Source: Lewinella sp. LCG006
Lineage (GTDB): Bacteria; Bacteroidota; Bacteroidia; Chitinophagales; Saprospiraceae
DNA: 64,000 nucleotides
Assembly (NCBI RefSeq): GCF_040784935.1
Contig: NZ_CP160680.1
Location: 5,003,802 to 5,067,801 of the forward strand
Direction of reading: 5' to 3'
Shown here: positions 8,363 through 16,200 of the stretch, piece by piece
Position numbering within the stretch: the stretch's first letter is position 1
Layout of the letters: the number at the start of each line of letters is the position of its first letter
Position numbers and translations under genes: made by a program
Notes under the pieces: generated by a model
The model's input: the letters and a program-made list of their open reading frames with translations, nothing else
The model's database searches: none
What the model was told of the DNA's origin: nothing

Positions 8363-11300
8363 GAATAAAGAATATCGCTCGTTTGGGCTTACAGACCTGG
8401 CCGTTGATAATGCAACCAGTATTTTTATTCTGGCCTTTATGATTTTGCTTTTCGGACTACGTAGTTATAGCGCAGTACCCAAAGAGCAGTTTCCGGAGGT
8501 TCAGTTTCCTCAGGTTTACGTCAATACCCCTTATTTCGGTAATTCTGCTAAAGATATCGAAAGCCTGGTTACGCGTGAGCTGGAAAAGGAATTACAATCA
8601 GTAGATGGTGTGAAAACCATCAAGTCTACTTCCATCCAGGATTTTTCGGTAATCACCGTTGAATTTAATAGTGGAGAAGATATCGACGAAGCCGTTCGCA
8701 AAGTAAAGGACGCTGTGGATGTAGCCAAGCAGGAGTTGCCTTCTGATTTGGACCAGGACCCTACCGTGCTGGACATCAATTTAGCAGAGATTCCCATTGT
8801 TACCGTCAATATTTCTGGTAATTATTCACTGGATGAGCTGATCAACTATGCGGAATATTTACAAGACGAGATTGAAACCCTCGACGAAGTTGCCCGAGCT
8901 GAGATTAAAGGGGACCGGGATCGAGAGATGAAAATTGATGTGGATCTACGCCGCATGGAAAGCATGGAGGTGAGCTTCACCGATATTGAAAATGCAATTG
9001 CTTCCGAAAACCTCACGCTTTCAAGTGGAGAGATTGTCCGCAATGACTTTCGCCGTGCGGTGCGAGTTGTCGGTGAATTCAAATCGGTGGAAGAGATTGA
9101 GAATATGATTGTGAAGAGTGAAAATCTTCGCCCGATTTATCTAAAGGACATTGCTACCGTTGAGTTCGGCTACAAAGAGCGCACGAGTATCGCCCGCGCT
9201 GATGGCGACCCCGTAGTATCGCTGAACGTCATCAAGAAGCAAGGAAAAAACCTCTTGTCGGCGGCCGATAATTTGAAAGAAATTATTGCCAAAGCTCAAG
9301 AAGATGTTTTGCCTAAGGATCTGAATATTAGCTTGTTTAATGACCAGTCTGACAATACCCGAGAGCAGGTCGCTAACCTGGAGAATAGTATTATCTCGGG
9401 GGTTATTCTGGTGACGCTGATTCTATTGTTTTTCCTTGGCTTACGTAACGCACTCTTTGTAGGGATCGCGATTCCTTTGAGTATGTTGATGGGTATTTTG
9501 TTTATCTACATGAGTGGGGTGACACTGAACATTGTGGTGCTATTTGCCCTAATTCTAGCCCTGGGGCTTCTGGTAGATAATGGAATTGTCGTCATAGAAA
9601 ACATCTATCGTTATGTGCAAGAAGGGCATTCGCTGGTAGATGCGTCGAAGAAAGGGGCGGGCGAGGTAGCTTTACCTATTATTGCTTCTACTGCAACGAC
9701 GTTGGCAGCATTTGTGCCCATCGCTTTTTGGCCGGGCTTGGTGGGAAGCTTTATGAAGTACCTGCCTATCACGCTGATTATTGTACTGACGAGCTCTTTG
9801 TTTGTCGCATTGGTGATCAACCCGGTATTGTCTGCTACTTTCATGAAAATGGAGGAAATTGCCAGCACTAGAGAAGAACGCAGGCGCAAAGCTCGCAACG
9901 TAATTATTTTCGCAGCAGGAATGCTACTGATTGGCGTCTTAGGCTTACTATCAGGAGCAGGATGGTTGTTTAATTTCATGCTGATTGCCACGCTGGTAAG
10001 TCTGTTGCATTTCTTTGTTTTCCGACCTTCGGCCTTGCGTTTTCAGAATAATTTCCTACCACGTCTGGAGACGGCCTATGATCATTTTGTGAATTGGGCA
10101 CTTCGGCACTCTGGGATGATTTTTGCAGGAACATTTGTGCTGCTGATCTTCTCGCTGGTATTACTGGGGATTCGTCAGCCCAAGGTGGATTTGTTTCCTA
10201 GTTCTGATCCTTTGTATGTCAATGCCTTTGTGGAATTGCCATTGGGGACGGATATTGAGAAAACCAATAGAGTGGTTGCTGACCTGGAAGAGAAAATCAC
10301 ACGGGTGGTAGCGCCCTACGGAGATGTCGTGCAGTCTATCTTAACCCAAATAGGAGAGGATACTGCTGACCCGAATGGCCCACCAGAACCCGGTTCTTCA
10401 CCTAACCGTGCTCGTTTGACGGTATCCTTTGTGCCTGCTCGTGAACGTGGAGATATTTCTACTTTCAAGATCATGGAAGAAATCAGAGAGGTTACAGGTG
10501 GTACCGCCGGGGTAGCCGTTTCGGTGGATAAAAATGCCGATGGCCCTCCAACCGGTAAGCCCATTAACCTGGAATTACAAGGGGAAGATATTGACCAACT
10601 GGCTATCCTTACGGAAGAAGTCATCGCCTACATCAATGCACAGGAAATTCCGGGTATTGAAAAATTACAGGCCGATGTGAAAATCGGGAAACCAGAGTTG
10701 ATCATAACGGTTGATCGGGAGGCTGCCCGTCGTTACGGTATTTCTACTTATAACGTAGCTTCAACCATCCGTACTGCTTTGTTTGGTAAGGAGGTGAGTA
10801 AGTATAAGCAAGGAGAAGACGATTACCCCATCTTCGTGCGTTTGAATGAGGAATCCAGATCCAGCATCGATGACTTGATGAACCAAAAGATCACTTTCCG
10901 AAATCCGGGTAATGGTCAGATAGTGCAAGTACCGATCTCTGCTGTGGCGAAGATGGAATACTCTAGCACTTACTCTTCTATTAAGCGCAAAGATTTGGAT
11001 CGGGTCGTGACCATCTTTTCCAACGTTAGGGATGGTTACAATGCCAATGAAATTGTAGGGCAAATCGATGAAGCCTTACAACAATATGATATGCCCACAG
11101 GATTTACCTATGAATTTACCGGAGAACAGCAGCAGCAAGCAGAGGATACGGAGTTTTTGAGTGGAGCCTTTCTCGCAGCACTATTTTTTATTTTTATTAT
11201 TCTGGTAGCACAATTTAATAGTATTACTGCACCGTTTATTATTATCCTTTCCGTATTGTTCAGTACGATTGGGGTGTTTTTAGGGTATGCCATTTTTCTT

Positions 11301-11798
11301 CAAGACATTTCGATTGTCTTTACTGGTGTAGGAATTATTTCTCTGGCCGGAGTGGTTGTCAATAATGCCATCGTTTTGATTGATTACATCAATCTATTGG
11401 TGGAACAAAAAATCGAAAGCCACGGAGTAAAGAGTATCTATGAATTGGAGGAAGAAGATGTCCGGAATAGCATTATTAAAGCTGGTGCGACTCGTCTGCG
11501 TCCGGTGTTATTAACAGCTATCACTACGGTGCTTGGATTGGTGCCGTTGGCGATAGGCTTTAACTTTGACTTTTTCTCCTTGATAACCGACTGGGATCCG
11601 CAAATTTTTATTGGGGGTGATAACCAGGCGTTTTGGGGCCCAATGGCCTGGACAGTTATCTATGGTCTGAGTTTTGCCACTTTCCTTACCCTAGTAGTTA
11701 TCCCTGTAATGTTCTGGATAATCTATCGCTTACAGCGTTGGGCAAAAGGTGTATTTAGTGCAAAAAAGTCAGAAAAAATGACGTCAACAGAGTCGTAG
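8355..11798 (+). CDS. RND family efflux pump (AcrB/MdtB-like inner-membrane permease)
   Basis: A 1,147-residue permease with the duplicated RND layout: TM1 near residue 25, a large periplasmic loop, TM2-6 (about 345-550), a second periplasmic loop and TM8-12 at the end. The TM4 motif reads LVDNGIVVIENI, so Asp408 is kept but the following acidic residue of AcrB is Asn. The TM10 motif is GVVVNNAIVLIDY, with Asn near 1003 where AcrB has its relay Lys. This pattern is common in uncharacterised Bacteroidota RND pumps, and the substrate is unknown. The start at 8355 overlaps the adaptor stop; earlier in-frame codons lie within the adaptor gene. It completes a TetR-TolC-adaptor-pump operon. Confidence 0.95.
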   Translation: MAKNKEYRSFGLTDLAVDNATSIFILAFMILLFGLRSYSAVPKEQFPEVQFPQVYVNTPYFGNSAKDIESLVTRELEKELQSVDGVKTIKSTSIQDFSVITVEFNSGEDIDEAVRKVKDAVDVAKQELPSDLDQDPTVLDINLAEIPIVTVNISGNYSLDELINYAEYLQDEIETLDEVARAEIKGDRDREMKIDVDLRRMESMEVSFTDIENAIASENLTLSSGEIVRNDFRRAVRVVGEFKSVEEIENMIVKSENLRPIYLKDIATVEFGYKERTSIARADGDPVVSLNVIKKQGKNLLSAADNLKEIIAKAQEDVLPKDLNISLFNDQSDNTREQVANLENSIISGVILVTLILLFFLGLRNALFVGIAIPLSMLMGILFIYMSGVTLNIVVLFALILALGLLVDNGIVVIENIYRYVQEGHSLVDASKKGAGEVALPIIASTATTLAAFVPIAFWPGLVGSFMKYLPITLIIVLTSSLFVALVINPVLSATFMKMEEIASTREERRRKARNVIIFAAGMLLIGVLGLLSGAGWLFNFMLIATLVSLLHFFVFRPSALRFQNNFLPRLETAYDHFVNWALRHSGMIFAGTFVLLIFSLVLLGIRQPKVDLFPSSDPLYVNAFVELPLGTDIEKTNRVVADLEEKITRVVAPYGDVVQSILTQIGEDTADPNGPPEPGSSPNRARLTVSFVPARERGDISTFKIMEEIREVTGGTAGVAVSVDKNADGPPTGKPINLELQGEDIDQLAILTEEVIAYINAQEIPGIEKLQADVKIGKPELIITVDREAARRYGISTYNVASTIRTALFGKEVSKYKQGEDDYPIFVRLNEESRSSIDDLMNQKITFRNPGNGQIVQVPISAVAKMEYSSTYSSIKRKDLDRVVTIFSNVRDGYNANEIVGQIDEALQQYDMPTGFTYEFTGEQQQQAEDTEFLSGAFLAALFFIFIILVAQFNSITAPFIIILSVLFSTIGVFLGYAIFLQDISIVFTGVGIISLAGVVVNNAIVLIDYINLLVEQKIESHGVKSIYELEEEDVRNSIIKAGATRLRPVLLTAITTVLGLVPLAIGFNFDFFSLITDWDPQIFIGGDNQAFWGPMAWTVIYGLSFATFLTLVVIPVMFWIIYRLQRWAKGVFSAKKSEKMTSTES

Positions 11799-11933
11799 TA
11801 TTTGTGACATCTATTTTCTCGTCGGTTTTGGCAAACGTTTAGACTTTTGTCTTGTACAACACATGCTAGGTGGATAAAACTTATTTTTTGTTAAAAAACA
11901 AGGAGAAGCCTAGGAAGTATAAGAAAAAAAATA

Positions 11934-12073
11934 TATGTTTGCAGTGTAACTACGGCATTTCATAGTTGCCAACCAACACGAAATCTTCCTCTTTTTTAGA
12001 GAGAATATAAAGATGTAATTTTTTTCATGTGATATGATTTTCCGCTGGAAACGTAAGTTTCCAGCTTTTTTTT
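11934..12073 (+). ncRNA. Candidate small RNA bounded by promoter box and terminator
   Basis: TATGTTTG at 11934-11941 matches TAnnTTTG, and a strong terminator ends at 12073, defining a transcript of about 125 nt with no ORF. I find no clear -33 TTG at the right distance. The call is inference from position only. Confidence 0.25.
12044..12073 (+). terminator. Intrinsic terminator
   Basis: GCTGGAAAC and GTTTCCAGC form a perfect 9-bp stem around a 4-base loop (12044-12065), followed by eight T. It is a strong rho-independent terminator on the plus strand, 250 bases after the pump gene. Confidence 0.85.
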
Positions 12074-12220
12074 GCCCGTTAGTCTCGTTAACCATGTCAC
12101 ATTTATTTGAATATATGTAATATTTTAGGACTAATATCAACCTTTATTTGTGGTGTAAGAAAGATTACTGCGGCAATAAGCCGTCAAAATACAATTGGGT
12201 GAGTGTTTGTTCATAGTTAG

Positions 12221-12247
12221 AATCCCCCCTTAGTTGGGGGATTTTTT
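12221..12247 (+). terminator. Intrinsic terminator
   Basis: AATCCCCC pairs with GGGGGATT (12221-12243) around a short loop and runs into a T tract. It is the second terminator in this gap. Confidence 0.8.
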
Positions 12248-12289
12248 TCACCCTCTTAAGAATTTGTGTTGTTCATAGTGTTTGTTTCG

Positions 12290-12317
12290 AACCCCGTCAA
12301 AAGATGGGGTTTTTTTA
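12290..12317 (+). terminator. Intrinsic terminator
   Basis: AACCCCGTC pairs with GATGGGGTT (one G-U pair) around a short A-rich loop and is followed by a run of T to 12317. It lies 62 bases before pdxH, so it would insulate or attenuate that gene. Confidence 0.75.
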
Positions 12318-12379
12318 TGCCCCTAAACTAGATGTTGATCATGGTGTTTTAAGGAGTATAAAGCTAAACGATTAGACCT

Positions 12380-13024
12380 ATGTTACTAGATTTAGGAGAC
12401 CTCCGAGAAGACTACAATAAGGATGAACTTTTTCTGGAAGAGACTTCACCCAATCCATTCGAACAATTTAAGCACTGGTTTAAGGCCGCCCAACAGTCTG
12501 AAGTTCGAGAACCCAATGCGATGACATTGGCCACCATTGCTCCCAATGGACGACCCAAGGCACGAATTGTCCTCCTCAAAGGGGTGGAAGAAGGGGGCTT
12601 GGTATTTTATACCAATTACGATAGCCAAAAAGGACAAGATTTGTCCGCTCACCCGTATGCAAGCGTGGTCTTTTTTTGGGATGCTCAGCAACGGCAAGTT
12701 CGAGTAGAAGGTAAGGTTGAAAAAGTTATGTCAGCAACCTCCGAAGCATATTTTCAGTCCCGTCCTAAAGGTTCCCAAATTGGAGCTACCGCCTCCCCAC
12801 AAAGCCAGGTTATCCCCAACCGGGATGTGCTACACGAAAAGGTCCAGGCACTCGAACAAAAGTACGCCAAGGAAGAGACGCTACCACTACCAGAAAACTG
12901 GGGTGGTTACCGACTGGTACCCGATTGTTTTGAATTTTGGCAAGGCAGGAGTAGCCGCTTACACGACCGTATCCGCTACCGCTTGGTAGGCGAAGAGTGG
13001 CTACGTGAGCGGCTGGCACCGTAA
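12380..13024 (+). CDS. pdxH: Pyridoxamine 5'-phosphate oxidase
   Basis: The 214-residue protein matches PdxH over its full length. It is an FMN flavoprotein of the split-barrel fold that oxidises pyridoxine or pyridoxamine phosphate to pyridoxal phosphate in the cytosol. Visible landmarks: EPNAMTLATIAPNGRPKARI, then FYTNYDSQKGQDL (FMN phosphate contact), VRVEGKVEKV, SRPKGSQIGATASPQSQVI, and the C-terminal FEFWQGRSSRLHDRIRY that forms the substrate pocket with its Arg and His residues. The length is normal. It is transcribed alone after three terminators and is followed by a hairpin at 13061. Confidence 0.97.
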   Translation: MLLDLGDLREDYNKDELFLEETSPNPFEQFKHWFKAAQQSEVREPNAMTLATIAPNGRPKARIVLLKGVEEGGLVFYTNYDSQKGQDLSAHPYASVVFFWDAQQRQVRVEGKVEKVMSATSEAYFQSRPKGSQIGATASPQSQVIPNRDVLHEKVQALEQKYAKEETLPLPENWGGYRLVPDCFEFWQGRSSRLHDRIRYRLVGEEWLRERLAP

Positions 13025-13060
13025 TAATATCCCTTTATTTGAAGCACAGGCTTTTATTGT

Positions 13061-13105
13061 ACCCCCAAAGGAACCCAGAAAAATCACTTAGGTGCCTTTG
13101 GGGGT
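13061..13105 (+). terminator. Long stem-loop after pdxH
   Basis: ACCCCCAAAGG (13061-13071) pairs perfectly with CCTTTGGGGGT (13095-13105) around a 23-base loop. No strong T run follows, so termination is likely but not certain. Confidence 0.55.
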
Positions 13106-13243
13106 TCAATATTTTAGTCGTAGCACTCGAGAAAGAAGTTGGATTATAATTGTAAATATTTAATAATGTATTCATTGTAATTGGTTTAAAGTTAGTAACT
13201 TATCAGCCGATATATTCCCATTAACTTTTTTAAGCGCTCAAAA

Positions 13244-16200
13244 ATGAAAAGACGACGCTACGCTATCAGCGTGATAACTCACGTTTTACTTCTCCTGTTT
13301 ACAAGTTTATTTATAGGAAGTACTTCGCTCTCGGAGATGCCAATACTGCCTCCACTTGACTTGGTGTGCCCGTCCGAAACGGGGCAGGCATTGAAAACCA
13401 TGCGATTGCAACGCATAAGTGGTACCCTGGAACTCGGCGGTCCAACCATTAATTTCCTGGACTATAGTTGTTTTTCTCCGGATCTTCCGCTCGCAGTGGG
13501 AGAACATGAATTTGAGGTGGTCACCTTTACGCCAAGTGTAGCTGGGGTGTATACCTTTTTCCTAGGGGCAGATTTTTCCAGTAATTTCAGTTTGTATCAA
13601 GGTAGTTTTAATGTTGAAAACCCTTGCGCTAACTTGATGCAGAGCATGCCAAGGAGTTATCCACTGCCTCTACCTGCGGTACTCCCCCTGCCCGAAGATT
13701 TTTTGAGTTATGATTTACGTGCTAACGAAACGTACAGCTTACTGATCTCCAATGAGCTATCAGGTGGGGTAGGCGACTGGGAGCTTGTTGCCTACCACGA
13801 AGGAGCTGGTACCTTGAGTGGATTTGATGACCCGATGCCTCATCCGCTGCTGTTTGATTTGCTGCTCACCGATACGAGCGCGGTGTACTTTGCTACACCC
13901 CAGCAGTGGATCGTTGGTGAAGATGGAAGCTTGGATACCACCGCTACACTGACCACTTTTTTTGGTGGAAACGAAATACTGCTACATGATTTTTTAGTCC
14001 AGCTAAATTATACGGGCCTACCAACAGTGAGTGGGGATTGTGGCCCGATGATTGTTCGCTTGAGTGATGAACTTAACGAAGGTGGAGCCTGTGAAGCACT
14101 TACGATCACACGCACCTTTGAAGTGCAGACATTAGACGAAAATTGTACCCCCACAATGGCCTCTTGTCAGCAAGTGATTTCCTTCCGCTTACCAAGTCTG
14201 GCAGATGTGCAATGGCCTGCTTATTCCGCTAAGGTGCAATGTGATGAAGGTTTTTCTACTGATGGAGAGACAGGTGGCCCGGATGATAACCCTTCGGTAG
14301 CCGCCGTGGGAAGGCCAATGTTACTAAGCTTTGCGGGACATGTAGAACTTGATTCAAGTTACCTTAATCTCAGCGCGAGCTACATGGATGAACCAAGGAT
14401 TGTGGTGTGTGAAGGCAGCTATAAGTACCGCCGCCAGTGGAGCCTGGAAGATGCATGTACTGCCGAGGGAAGCCTGATGATCCCCCAGTTGGTGACTGTT
14501 GCCGACGAGGTGGGGCCTGTTTTTGTGAACCTTCAGGATACGATCAGGATTTCGACTTCGCCGTTCAGTTGTATAGCCAACTTTGTGGTGCCCGTACCAG
14601 AGGTGACTGATGGCAATGGCTGTTCCTCTGCTTATCTTTCGACTTATACCATTTTGATATTTGGCGAATCCTTCTTTGCGGGTGGAAACATTGCTGATGG
14701 TGATGTAGCCCAATTACCTATAGCAGAGTATTTGGTCATCTCTTGCACCGAAGATGACTGTGGTAACGAAACCTGTGAAGAAACCGTACTTATTGTTGCA
14801 GACGATATCCCCCCTACCGCTGATTGTAATTTTAATATGCCGACCATTCTTATCGGTGGAGGAGATGTTTCGAATGGCATTGAGGGCATTGCCCGTGTAT
14901 TTCCTGAGGATGTAGACACAGGCTCTGCTGATAATTGTGGCGAAGTGACGCTGGAATTGCGCCGAAACTATTGGCGCAATAATACTTGTGACCTGAGTGG
15001 CAACCGTTGGAGCCCCTGGGGGCCACATGTTGATTTTTATTGCTGTGATATAGGCGAGGATGTGACGATAGAGCTGCGTGTAACCGACGAAGGAGGACTG
15101 CAAAGTGTCTGTTGGACGGTTGTGGAAATTGACGACACCCTTGCTCCTTATTGTTACGCTCCGGCTCCGGAGTCGTTTACCTGTGAGGAAGCGCCGGCAG
15201 GATTTCCGGAAGATATTGAAGCGGCTTATGCCAATGATTTCAGGGTGACTTCGATTTTGATGAACAGCTTGTTTGGAGGTGCTACCAGTACGGATAATTG
15301 TGCGGTGGATACCATTGTAGAACTACAGCCCCTCTTTCAGTTGAATGATTGTGGCTGGGGTACAATCACACGTCGTTTTGAGGCCTGGCAATTGCGGCCA
15401 GAGGGGGATGTAAATGGCAACTGGGCGATAGATATCAACGAAGTATACCGTTCTACGAACAATTGTACGCAGCTCATTACCGTACAAGAGACACATCATT
15501 TTGTGATTGATTTTCCACAAGATGCTGTGCTCGATTGTGGTGCCGCAGATTTGCCAGGTGTAGTGACGACCACAATGGGCTGCGATGTGTTGGCCATTAA
15601 TACTGGTGACCCCATATCGCTCCTGCCAACGGGAGACGAATGTTACCAATTAAGCATTACCTACGACGTCATCAACTGGTGTGTGTGGGATGGCAGCTCG
15701 GAGGGCTGGGAAATCCCCCGCCTGACGGAAGACGATGGTGAACCTTTTGGAACAGGTTTTGGTGTAGAAGCCGCCGAGCGCCCGGTACTGCGTATTACCT
15801 CGGACGTTGGGCCTGATGATGAAAACTGCGACGGCATCTTAAGTACCAATGAAAACGGCACCGATGATGCTACGGATATTCGCTATTTCCTACTGCTCGA
15901 CCGCAATCATCCAGATGTGGACGGCGACTCCAGTCTGCCGGATGCTCAATACGACAATGTTGCGGAGACACCCGCAGGTTGTGTACCTGCCGACGGAGAC
16001 GGGGTGCAAACTTATGGTCGTTTTCGTTACACGCAGTTGGTGAAGGTGCTCAATAATTTGAGTATTGATATTGAAGTAGTCGACTATGGTGGTCCTACGA
16101 TTTATTGCCCAGACTTGGCACCTGGCCAGTTTGGTGATGAAGATGGAGATTGTGAGGAAGAAGTAAGTATTTCATTTGCCGTAAGGGAAGCTTGTGGCGT

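Larger units (their letters stand above)
11799..12379. other. Terminator-rich spacer, possible small RNA locus
   Basis: These 581 bases contain no convincing protein gene. They hold three intrinsic terminators on the plus strand (12044, 12221 and 12290), a TATGTTTG box (11934-11941) that fits the -7 promoter consensus, and three copies of TTCATAG (11959, 12210, 12272), each upstream of one terminator. One terminator would suffice for the pump gene, so small RNAs are possible. Confidence 0.5.

Noticed and set aside
11910-12140. 76-codon minus-strand ORF in the terminator-rich gap
   Set aside because: It is Lys/Ile/Tyr/Phe-rich as expected of AT-rich noncoding DNA and overlaps a strong terminator.
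12270-12317. tRNA-like TTTCGAACCCC segment
   Set aside because: No cloverleaf can be drawn; the segment is simply the left arm of an intrinsic terminator.
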